Source of the DNA: Paludibacteraceae bacterium
GTDB lineage: Bacteria > Bacteroidota > Bacteroidia > Bacteroidales > Paludibacteraceae
NCBI GenBank assembly: GCA_017560605.1
Contig: JAFZEQ010000060.1
Span: forward strand, 1 to 5,013
Reading direction: 5' to 3'
DNA length: 5,013 bases
Below the pieces are notes generated by a model, which did not search any database, was not told the origin of the DNA, and worked only from the letters and a program-made list of their open reading frames with translations. Positions 1 through 5,013 of this stretch are shown piece after piece (within the stretch, counting starts at the first letter, position 1; each line of letters starts with the position of its first letter). The translations under genes were made by a program, and so were the position numbers.

Positions 1-822
1 AGCCAAGACCTTGGCGTGATGCGTCAAACCCTCCTCTTTGGTGGTTTGGAGAGTATTCAACGCAATGCTAATCGCAAGAATGCTGACCTTAAGTTCTATG
101 AGTTTGGTAACTGCTATCACTACGATGCAGAGAAGATTGCTACTCGTCAAGCTAAAGACCCACATTGGGTGTATGATCCTCTCTATGCTTACAGCGAAGA
201 ACCACACTTGGCATTGTGGGTAACTGGTAACAAAACCGCTCAATCATGGGTGATGAAGGAGGAGAAGACCTCATTCTATCAACTCCATGCTTATGTGGCT
301 AATGTACTTCGCCGTTTGGGTGTAACATACAAACTCGCTCCTTTGGCTGCCAACGAATTATACGAAGATGGTATGGCTATCCTGGCTCCTAATGGCAAAC
401 AGATTGGTATCATGGCTATCTTGGCTAAGAAACAACTCAAGGCGTTTGATATTGATAATCCTGTATACTATGCAGACTTGGATTGGAACATGGTTCTTCG
501 CCTCCACAAACAATACAAACCTGTAATCAGCGATCTGCCTAAGTACCCTGAAGTAAAACGTGACTTGGCATTGCTCGTTGATAAGTCTGTTAAGTTTGCT
601 GACTTGGCTCAAGCGGCTCAAGCAGCAGAGAAGAAACTTCTCAAGCAAGTGACTCTCTTTGATGTATACGAGGGTAAGAACCTTGAGGCTGGTAAGAAGA
701 GTTATGCGCTCTCCTTTATCCTACAAGATACAGAGAACACTTTGAAAGACAAGCAAATCGAAGCAATCATGGCTAAATTGCAAAAGACTTTCGAGGAGAA
801 GTTCGCTGCAAAACTTCGCTAA
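1..822 (+). CDS. pheT: Phenylalanyl-tRNA synthetase beta subunit, C-terminal part (5' end outside window)
   Basis: This is the last 273 residues of the beta chain of the (alpha-beta)2 phenylalanyl-tRNA synthetase, the cytoplasmic enzyme that charges tRNA-Phe. The frame is open from base 1, so the real start lies upstream; the GTG at 16 and ATG at 19 are internal codons. Fragment residues 1 to about 40 (SQDLGVMRQTLLFGGLES, then FYEFGNCY) match the catalytic-like core module of PheT. The last 93 residues (bases 541-819) form the ferredoxin-fold anticodon-binding domain (FDX-ACB): it opens with KYPEVKRDLALLVD, has VTLFDVYEGKNL in the middle, and ends in the typical long helix. The domain is complete and the gene ends in TAA at 820-822. 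Codon use is more biased (many CTC, CGT/CGC, AAG) than in the following cotH, as expected for a highly expressed gene. A strong stem-loop follows at 849-897. Identification is secure. Confidence 0.97.
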   Translation, partial: SQDLGVMRQTLLFGGLESIQRNANRKNADLKFYEFGNCYHYDAEKIATRQAKDPHWVYDPLYAYSEEPHLALWVTGNKTAQSWVMKEEKTSFYQLHAYVANVLRRLGVTYKLAPLAANELYEDGMAILAPNGKQIGIMAILAKKQLKAFDIDNPVYYADLDWNMVLRLHKQYKPVISDLPKYPEVKRDLALLVDKSVKFADLAQAAQAAEKKLLKQVTLFDVYEGKNLEAGKKSYALSFILQDTENTLKDKQIEAIMAKLQKTFEEKFAAKLR

Positions 823-935
823 TGACATACGAAGAGTATATACATGAACAACAAACAGCATTCGCCGAAGAGCATTCGGACGAGTGCTGTTTTGTTGAAA
901 ATCAAGCAGAAGGTGTTTTTGTAAGAGGACATTAA
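822..935 (+). CDS. Possible 37-residue micro-ORF between pheT and cotH (unrecognised)
   Basis: An ATG at 822-824 overlaps the pheT stop by one base (TAATG) and opens a frame that runs to TAA at 933-935, seven bases before the cotH start. The peptide starts MTYEEYIHEQQTAFAEEHSD and ends in CCFVENQAEGVFVRGH. It is acidic, has an adjacent cysteine pair, and has no signal peptide or membrane segment. I do not recognise the family. In favour of coding are the stop-start overlap, typical of translational coupling, and the way it fills the gap exactly. Against it, the frame runs through a long near-perfect hairpin at 849-897 that looks like a terminator, and the nearest purine-rich site (GAGGAG, 793-798) is over 20 bases from the ATG. 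It may be a chance open frame. Confidence 0.3.
   Translation: MTYEEYIHEQQTAFAEEHSDECCFVENQAEGVFVRGH
849..897 (+). terminator. Long stem-loop after pheT, probable intrinsic terminator
   Basis: The left arm 849-869 pairs with the right arm 875-897 around a five-base GAGCA loop (870-874). The pairs are 865-869 with 875-879, 853-864 with 881-892, and 849-852 with 894-897. This gives about 21 pairs, with one bulged A (880), one bulged T (893) and one G-U wobble (861/884). The GC-richer core (CAGCATTCGCCGAA, 856-869) is flanked by an A-rich 5' side and followed by TTTTGTTG, the layout of a rho-independent terminator about 30-75 bases after the pheT stop. The opposite strand has a similar T-rich tail (TTTGTTGTT), so it could act both ways. 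It could instead be an RNA processing or regulatory stem, since a possible micro-ORF runs through it. Confidence 0.55.
891..921 (+). promoter_or_regulatory. Weak candidate Bacteroidota-type promoter for cotH-purN
   Basis: TTTG at 891-894 is followed, 19 bases later, by TGTTTTTG at 914-921. The Bacteroides primary-sigma consensus is TTTG near -33 and TAnnTTTG near -7, so the match is good except for the second base of the -7 box (G for A). Transcription would start near 927-930, about 15 bases before the cotH ATG. It lies just after the likely pheT terminator, where a promoter would be expected if cotH-purN is a separate unit. T-rich stretches give such matches by chance, so this is tentative. 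Confidence 0.22.
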
Positions 936-942
936 TAGCTTA

Positions 943-2676
943 ATGAGATTGAAAAAACATATCATATCCCTCTCCTTAATGTGGCTGCTACTGTCGCTAC
1001 CGATTGTTGTGCGTGCACAGTTTAAGGTGGGTGGGCACGATATCCTGTATAATAGTACACAAGGAGCATATATGTGTCCTATTCCTGATTCGTTGTTTGG
1101 ATATGATTATGAAACGTTTATTCAGTCTGAAACCATTTTTCGAACAAAAGTCGTAGACGGTAATTTGGTTTTGGATACTTTGCAATGGGATTCCATACAA
1201 TTGGGAGCGGATCTCTACCATGCCCATGATACGATTACGTTTAGTGATATAGCTGGTGGTAAAATTTATCCACTAAAAGCCCATTTCAACGATGGTTCGA
1301 CGATGTCTTATCCCATTACCTTTACCAATCTTCCTATTGTTCGTTTAGATGGACAATTTGGTAATGATTATAGTAATGGCACTGTTATAGTTTTTTCTAC
1401 TGATACGGGTGTGCCTTTGCAGCAGATGAAAGCCAAAATTAAATGGCGTGGAGGTAGTACCAATGGTGTGAATAAACATAAGCGTAATTATACCATTAAG
1501 TTCCTTAATCATAACGGTAAAAAACAAAAGCGCCAGTTCTTTGGTTTGCGAACCCATAATCAATGGATACTAAATGCGGGTCAAGTAGATCTAGCTCGTT
1601 GTCGTAACCAGGTAGGTCACGAGTTGTGGAATGATATGGCTCGTAAACCTTATTATATAGATCAAGCTCCGGATGCTTTGACTAGTGTTAGAGGACAATT
1701 CGTGGAAGTTTTCCTCAATGGTGAGTACCGTGGTATATATTCAATGACAGAGAATATAGACCAAGAGCAAACACAGATAGTTGAGCATGACGAAGATAAT
1801 AATATTTTTCATGGTCACTTGTGGAAGACAGATTCTTGGGACGGAACGAGTATGTATGATATCAAGGACTATGATAATACCCAAGAAGTGTATCGTGGAT
1901 TTGAGACGAAATATCCTGATTTTGAGGATGTTAATCCTACGGATTATTCCATTCTGTATAATGCTATTAATTTTACATTGAATAGCACGGATGCCGAGTT
2001 TAAACTATTCCTGGATGAGTATTTTGATATACCTGTCTTGATCGATTATTATCTATTGATCAATGTGTTAGTGGCTCAAGATAACAATGGTAAGAATATG
2101 TTTTGGGTGTGCTACGATGGAGAACAAGACAAGAAACTAACGATTGCAGTTTGGGATTTGGATTGTACTGCAGGACAAGGATATAATCCTACTAAACCAC
2201 ATCCAAGTGGTTTTGGTCCTGAAATAGATATGCGTACGCAAAATCTATTAATGGTTTTGAATCGAATGATCAAAATCCCAGAGTACAACAAGGCGGTTAA
2301 GGATCGTTATTGGGAGTTATACCAAACACATCTTAATCCTGATTCCTTATATGCTCGTTATGAGAATTATATTCACCATTTTACCCGTGGTGGTGCAGCT
2401 GCACGCGAAGAGCAGAAGTGGAGTAGGGATTCTGATATCGGTGGATACGAACTAAACTTGCAACAAGAGTTAGATTTTATCTATGATTGGATACAACGTC
2501 GATATGCTTTCCTAAATGCAGGTGAATTTTACAGAGATAATGTTTCGACATCGGTCGAGGATGTAACTCGCCCTAGCGACAATAGAATCTTTGATATTTT
2601 AGGACAACCAGTCAGTACCCCGGTGAAATCGGGTATTTATATACAAAACGGTAAGAAAATATTTATTCAACCATAA
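943..2676 (+). CDS. Secreted CotH-family protein (atypical kinase fold) with C-terminal sorting-like tail
   Basis: This 577-residue exported protein carries a CotH domain (Pfam CotH family). In Bacillus, CotH is an atypical protein kinase acting on spore-coat proteins; the substrate here is unknown. Residues 1-25 are a Sec signal peptide: charged MRLKKH, a hydrophobic core (SLSLMWLLLSLPIVV), and a likely cleavage after VRA before Gln26. Gln at +1 and no lipobox argue against a lipoprotein. Residues about 27-130 are an unassigned, probably beta-rich N-terminal region. The CotH domain spans about 133-525: WRGGSTNG (168-175), RNYTIKF (181-187), W208 with CRNQ (220-223), VFLNGEYRGIYSMTEN (256-271), NNGKNMFW (381-388) and VWDLD (403-407). 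The Asp residues of WDLD are candidate metal ligands, by inference. Residues about 546-577 (RIFDILGQPV, then GIYIQNGKK) resemble the C-terminal tails of many Bacteroidales exported proteins. The ATG at 943 is chosen because the next in-frame Met (14) would break the signal peptide. AGAGGA at 924-929 is a distant, weak ribosome site. The stop lies two bases before purN. Confidence 0.88.
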   Translation: MRLKKHIISLSLMWLLLSLPIVVRAQFKVGGHDILYNSTQGAYMCPIPDSLFGYDYETFIQSETIFRTKVVDGNLVLDTLQWDSIQLGADLYHAHDTITFSDIAGGKIYPLKAHFNDGSTMSYPITFTNLPIVRLDGQFGNDYSNGTVIVFSTDTGVPLQQMKAKIKWRGGSTNGVNKHKRNYTIKFLNHNGKKQKRQFFGLRTHNQWILNAGQVDLARCRNQVGHELWNDMARKPYYIDQAPDALTSVRGQFVEVFLNGEYRGIYSMTENIDQEQTQIVEHDEDNNIFHGHLWKTDSWDGTSMYDIKDYDNTQEVYRGFETKYPDFEDVNPTDYSILYNAINFTLNSTDAEFKLFLDEYFDIPVLIDYYLLINVLVAQDNNGKNMFWVCYDGEQDKKLTIAVWDLDCTAGQGYNPTKPHPSGFGPEIDMRTQNLLMVLNRMIKIPEYNKAVKDRYWELYQTHLNPDSLYARYENYIHHFTRGGAAAREEQKWSRDSDIGGYELNLQQELDFIYDWIQRRYAFLNAGEFYRDNVSTSVEDVTRPSDNRIFDILGQPVSTPVKSGIYIQNGKKIFIQP

Positions 2677-2678
2677 TC

Positions 2679-3227
2679 ATGCTAGCTGTTTTTGCTTCAG
2701 GTACAGGAACTACATTGCAAGCGCTAATGGACAACCAAGAGCGTCATAACTACCAAGTTTCTTTGGTAGTGGTTAATCGTGCATGTCAGGCAAAAGAGCG
2801 AGCAGATAAAGAAGGTATCCTCACCTTCTTGTCCAAAGATTGGCAGGAGATAGATCGTCAACTTGCGGAGCATAATATCCAACTCATTGTTCTAGCAGGT
2901 TTTCTGGCTATTATACCACAATGGTTCTGCGAAAAATGGGATAAAAAGATCGTCAATATCCACCCATCTTTGCTTCCTAAGTTTGGAGGCAAAGGTATGT
3001 ATGGCCATTATGTGCATGAGGCTGTAATAGCAGCAGGTGAGCAGCAGTCTGGTTGTACAGTTCATTATGTGAGTGCAGAAGTGGATGGTGGTGCGATTAT
3101 TGCCCAATCCATCGTGCCTGTAATGGGAGATGATACTCCAGATAGCTTGGCTCAACGTGTGCAACAAGCAGAAAAAAATCTCCTACCATCTGTGGTAGGA
3201 GACCTTTGTCTTCTCCTGAACTCCTGA
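2679..3227 (+). CDS. purN: Phosphoribosylglycinamide formyltransferase (GAR transformylase)
   Basis: PurN transfers a formyl group from 10-formyl-tetrahydrofolate to glycinamide ribonucleotide in de novo purine synthesis, in the cytoplasm. The 182-residue protein has the N-terminal nucleotide-binding loop (FASGTGTTLQ, 5-14), VLAGFLAIIP (71-80), and the catalytic NIHPSLLPKF segment with N93 and H95. VDGG (135-138) holds the catalytic Asp136. GGKGMYGHYVHEA (103-115) is the Bacteroidota-style substrate loop. The Asn that usually follows the glycine loop (SGxGSN in E. coli) is Thr12 here. The start ATG lies two bases after the cotH stop and is a few residues shorter than usual, suggesting translational coupling. 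The 3' end is unusual: codons 165-175 overlap a strong terminator for the opposite strand, and the last four residues plus the TGA come from an 8-bp tandem repeat. The protein is slightly shorter than most PurN (about 188-215). Assignment is secure. Confidence 0.95.
   Translation: MLAVFASGTGTTLQALMDNQERHNYQVSLVVVNRACQAKERADKEGILTFLSKDWQEIDRQLAEHNIQLIVLAGFLAIIPQWFCEKWDKKIVNIHPSLLPKFGGKGMYGHYVHEAVIAAGEQQSGCTVHYVSAEVDGGAIIAQSIVPVMGDDTPDSLAQRVQQAEKNLLPSVVGDLCLLLNS
3172..3202 (-). terminator. Intrinsic terminator of the minus-strand operon, inside the purN coding end
   Basis: TCTCCTACCA (3179-3188) and TGGTAGGAGA (3193-3202) are perfect inverted repeats, forming a 10-bp stem with a four-base loop. 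Read on the - strand, the stem is followed directly by seven T's (complement of A3172-3178), a canonical rho-independent terminator. It lies 53 bases after the stop codon of the HAD phosphatase gene. On the + strand the hairpin is followed only by CCTTTGTCTTCT, a weak U-tract, so it may also slow or end purN transcripts, but less cleanly. All of it lies within purN codons 165-175. Confidence 0.85.
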
Positions 3228-3260
3228 ACTCCTGAACTCCTGAACCCCTAAACTCCTAAA
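3213..3260. repeat. Octamer tandem array, six copies, between convergent purN and HAD gene
   Basis: There are four exact copies of CTCCTGAA (3213-3244), then CCCCTAAA (3245-3252) and CTCCTAAA (3253-3260), all in register with no spacer. The array covers the whole 28-base gap between the two stop codons and reaches into both genes: the purN TGA is at 3225-3227 and the HAD-gene TAG at 3256-3258. The + strand unit contains TGA or TAA, and the - strand TTTAGGAG form contains TAG. Because eight is not a multiple of three, the four TGA-bearing copies place + strand stops in all three frames. A related array lies at 4090-4121. Confidence 0.95.
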
Positions 3261-4089
3261 CCATACTCAATGCATATTCTGCTTTAACCTTATCCAGAAT
3301 ATGGCGAACAATACGCATGATTTCACCATCTTCAGTATAGTCTGCTTCACAAGCAAAGTTAACACGTCCCTCAGATAATAATTGTTGTGCTACAGTGCGT
3401 TTTTTCTCATTGCCATAGACAGCAAAACTATATCCTCCCTCCGATTTGACTGTTCGCATACATGGTACATCGGTTTCACCATCGCCAAAGTATATCATTC
3501 TTTCAAATGGTACAGGGCGTTCATCTTCAGGCATATACTCATTAACGCGTACACGGTCGCTAACCTCCAATACACCTTTGCTAATTTTAAAGAGGAATTG
3601 GGTTTTCTTGGTGTAGTCAACTACTACGGCTGGCCAGCATGCTTCACCTTGAGTATCATAAAGATAGGTGCAAGCATAGATTTTCTCAAAATGCTTGGCA
3701 ATGGCACAACCTTCTACCATTTCCTTAACGCCTGAGCTATTGATGTAGTGCTTGACTTGTACACCAATCTCAGCTGCATAAGCATTGATTTTATCAAACC
3801 ATTCTAATACGCCTGGGAAGAAACTTACCCCTTGTCCAAACTCTTGTAGTCGCTTGCGTGTTAATGGAATACCAGCTCTTTTGGCTTCAGCTTGTAGGGC
3901 GTACATTACCACGGCAATACTACCAGCATCGTTGGTCTTGGCTAGTTTGTCGCAAAGATCCCAAAAGTCACCAGGATTTTCGTATCCTAATACTTTCAAT
4001 AGACCAAACTCCTGCATATTGCCAGGAGCTAGTGTTCCATCAAAGTCATATACCATTGCCACTACGGGCATTCCTTTTTCATTCATCAT
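3256..4089 (-). CDS. HAD-superfamily phosphatase, phosphoserine-phosphatase-like
   Basis: This 277-residue cytoplasmic protein has all four haloacid-dehalogenase (HAD) phosphatase motifs. Motif I is YDFDGTLAPG, with nucleophile Asp15 and acid/base Asp17. Motif II is YINSSG (Ser118/Ser119), motif III is the lysine pair 161-162 in YTKKTQF, and motif IV is FGDGETDVP (Asp203 and Asp207, metal binding). The large helical insert between motifs I and II (about 25-105) suggests a C1-type cap as in phosphoserine phosphatases, but residue matches are too loose to name a substrate. No signal peptide is seen. Two adjacent ATGs (4087-4089 and 4084-4086) are possible starts; the first gives the listed length. 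It is the last gene of a RidA-DUF456-HAD transcription unit. Its ribosome-binding region is the octamer array at 4090-4121, and its TAG stop lies inside the other array. A perfect hairpin terminator follows. Confidence 0.9.
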   Translation of the reverse strand: MMNEKGMPVVAMVYDFDGTLAPGNMQEFGLLKVLGYENPGDFWDLCDKLAKTNDAGSIAVVMYALQAEAKRAGIPLTRKRLQEFGQGVSFFPGVLEWFDKINAYAAEIGVQVKHYINSSGVKEMVEGCAIAKHFEKIYACTYLYDTQGEACWPAVVVDYTKKTQFLFKISKGVLEVSDRVRVNEYMPEDERPVPFERMIYFGDGETDVPCMRTVKSEGGYSFAVYGNEKKRTVAQQLLSEGRVNFACEADYTEDGEIMRIVRHILDKVKAEYALSMV

Positions 4090-4121
4090 CTTCTAAACTT
4101 CTAAACTCCTGAACTCCTAAA
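4090..4121. repeat. Octamer tandem array, four copies, between DUF456 and HAD genes
   Basis: The copies are CTTCTAAA, CTTCTAAA, CTCCTGAA and CTCCTAAA, in perfect 8-bp register. Read on the - strand the order is TTTAGGAG, TTCAGGAG, TTTAGAAG, TTTAGAAG, followed immediately by the HAD-gene ATG at 4089. The TAG of the first - strand unit is the stop codon of the DUF456 gene (4117-4119). The AGGAG of the second unit ends 16 bases before the ATG, and the AGAAG copies end 8 and 0 bases before it. The array therefore replaces a normal intergenic region and supplies whatever ribosome-binding site is used. It shares the 13-base stretch AACTCCTAAACCA with the end of the 3213-3260 array. Confidence 0.93.
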
Positions 4122-4668
4122 CCAACACTTTCACAAATTCTACAGCCATCCATGTACAGCATACTATTTTGAGCAATGTACCTGCTAATAGACCAACGAA
4201 TGAACCAAATCCAGCACGCAGTGCTTTCTGGAAAATAGAGTTAGTAGTTTGTTGGCCTTGACTAGATTGAAGTTTATCGCTGTGTGCTTGTTCTTCAGTA
4301 GTTTTGGGCTTTCTGCTGAAATACAACAATTCTCCTATTACAGCTCCTATAAATGGTCCTATGACAATACCTATAGGTCCCATTACAAGTCCAATGAACA
4401 CACCTATGGTACTTCCCCAAACACCCCATTTACTACCTCCGAACTTCTTGGTACCCCAAGCTGGGATAAAGTAATCAAGCACTTGTACGACGATAGTAAT
4501 AATACCCCAGATAGTGAGGAATTGCCATGAAAATTCTACTTTATCTGTGAGGTGTAGTAGTACTAGTCCACCATATGCCAATGGTACGCCTGGAAGAATA
4601 GGGAGTATACACCCAACAATACCTACTAGAAGGCATATGGCTCCTAGAATGATTAAGACAATATTCAT
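4117..4668 (-). CDS. DUF456-family integral membrane protein
   Basis: This 183-residue, very hydrophobic and glycine-rich inner-membrane protein matches the DUF456 family, whose function is unknown. The segments read as: a helix at about 3-23, the conserved LPILPGVPL turn (22-30) leading into a second helix (to about 41), a third helix (49-68), and the signature DYFIPAWGTKKFGGSKWG (65-82). Glycine-rich hydrophobic stretches follow (83-117, GPIGIVIGPFIGAVIGELL), and a last helix lies at about 152-176. A polar, Gln/Ser/Thr-rich loop (about 119-145) separates the last two hydrophobic parts. Its start is two bases after the stop of the RidA gene, so the two are probably co-translated. The stop TAG falls in an octamer repeat. 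Family assignment is firm; no role can be given. Confidence 0.9.
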   Translation of the reverse strand: MNIVLIILGAICLLVGIVGCILPILPGVPLAYGGLVLLHLTDKVEFSWQFLTIWGIITIVVQVLDYFIPAWGTKKFGGSKWGVWGSTIGVFIGLVMGPIGIVIGPFIGAVIGELLYFSRKPKTTEEQAHSDKLQSSQGQQTTNSIFQKALRAGFGSFVGLLAGTLLKIVCCTWMAVEFVKVLV

Positions 4669-4670
4669 GC

Positions 4671-5013
4671 TTAGAGAACTGCTAAAATCTCGATTTCAAC
4701 GAGTCCGCCTTTTGGTAATGCTGCTACTGCAACGGCAGAGCGAGCAGGGAAAGGAGCGGTGAAAAGAGTGGAATATACCTCGTTGAGTACGGCAAAATTA
4801 GCCATATCAGTCAAAAAAACGGTAGTCTTTACTACATGACTAGCATCAGTGCCAGCTGCCTCTAGAATGGCTGCAACGTTTTTAACTGCTTGCTCAGCTT
4901 GGCTGCGGAAGTCTGTACCCGCAAACTCTCCTGTTGCAGGGTCAATACCCAATTGTCCACTGGCAAATAACATACCATTAGCTACTACTGCTTGACTGTA
5001 TGCACCGATAGCT
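4671..5013 (-). CDS. ridA: RidA-family enamine/imine deaminase (N-terminus outside window)
   Basis: RidA (YjgF/YER057c/UK114 family) proteins hydrolyse reactive enamine/imine intermediates, such as 2-aminoacrylate made by PLP enzymes, and act as cytoplasmic trimers. The frame continues past the ATG at 4971-4973 to the window edge as AIGAYSQAVVANG, so that ATG is internal and the true start lies beyond 5013, probably by about 10-15 residues. Family marks include AYSQ with the active-site-region Tyr, MLFASGQLGIDPATGE, the FPARSAV segment with the conserved carboxylate-binding Arg, and VEIEILAVL at the C-terminus with the conserved Glu. The usual GPYSQ is GAYSQ here. It is the first visible gene of the RidA-DUF456-HAD unit, and its promoter would lie outside the window. 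The symbol follows the family; paralogues with other substrates exist. Confidence 0.93.
   Translation of the reverse strand, partial: AIGAYSQAVVANGMLFASGQLGIDPATGEFAGTDFRSQAEQAVKNVAAILEAAGTDASHVVKTTVFLTDMANFAVLNEVYSTLFTAPFPARSAVAVAALPKGGLVEIEILAVL

Noticed and set aside
358..648. Minus-strand 96-codon open frame within pheT
   Set aside because: It lies wholly opposite the conserved pheT coding frame, has no recognisable motif and is a shadow of the real gene.
943..2676. CotH protein as evidence of a sporulation locus
   Set aside because: There are no other spore-coat genes, the protein has a Sec signal and a Bacteroidales-type tail, and CotH domains are widespread outside spore formers.
3179..3212. 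Strong terminator for purN on the plus strand
   Set aside because: After the stem the plus strand reads CCTTTGTCTTCT, not a clear U-tract; the seven-base tract is on the minus-strand side, so only the minus-strand terminator is called with confidence.
3213..3260. CRISPR array
   Set aside because: The unit is 8 bp with no spacers and no cas genes nearby; it is a simple tandem repeat.
3785..4112. Two overlapping plus-strand open frames (to 103 codons) opposite the HAD gene
   Set aside because: The minus strand encodes all four HAD motifs here; the plus-strand products are low-complexity and match no family I know.
4671..4973. Reading the RidA gene as complete with an ATG start at 4971-4973
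   Set aside because: The frame continues to the window edge encoding AIGAYSQAVVANG, the conserved RidA N-terminus, so this Met is internal.

Overview
The window reads as ordinary chromosome from a member of the Bacteroidota, most likely the order Bacteroidales (Prevotella/Bacteroides-like). The basis is the secreted CotH protein ending in a 'GIYIQNGKKIFIQP' tail, a PurN with a GGKGMYG active-site loop, generally weak Shine-Dalgarno signals, and AT-leaning codon use. This is an inference from gene content; there is no 16S or other taxonomic marker here.

Layout: 1-3227 is on the + strand and 3256-5013 on the - strand, with the two sets converging at about 3230. The + strand carries the 3' end of pheT (phenylalanyl-tRNA synthetase beta chain), then a 120-base gap. 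The gap holds a long stem-loop (849-897, probable terminator) and, overlapping it, a possible 37-residue micro-ORF (822-935). Next come a secreted CotH-family kinase-like protein (943-2676) and, only 2 bases later, purN (2679-3227). The - strand carries, in transcription order, a RidA-family protein (cut by the window end), a DUF456 membrane protein and a HAD-superfamily phosphatase. They are spaced 2 and 27 bases apart and look like one operon.

The most notable structure is non-coding. A perfect 10-bp hairpin followed by seven U's terminates the - strand operon, but it lies inside the conserved 3' coding end of the convergent purN. Next to it, the whole space between the convergent genes is a six-copy tandem array of an 8-bp unit (CTCCTGAA and variants, 3213-3260). 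A related four-copy array (4090-4121) fills the DUF456-HAD gap. The stop codons of purN, the HAD gene and the DUF456 gene all lie inside these arrays. On the - strand the unit reads TTYAGGAG, so the second array also supplies the ribosome-binding region of the HAD gene.

The genes do not form an obvious single pathway. pheT (translation) and purN (purine synthesis) are housekeeping, RidA detoxifies reactive enamines/imines, and the DUF456 and HAD proteins have unknown specific substrates. The CotH protein is an exported protein placed next to housekeeping genes. I see no mobile element, CRISPR array, tRNA or rRNA, and no evidence of a wholly new system. The repeat arrays and the embedded terminator are the parts most worth following up.
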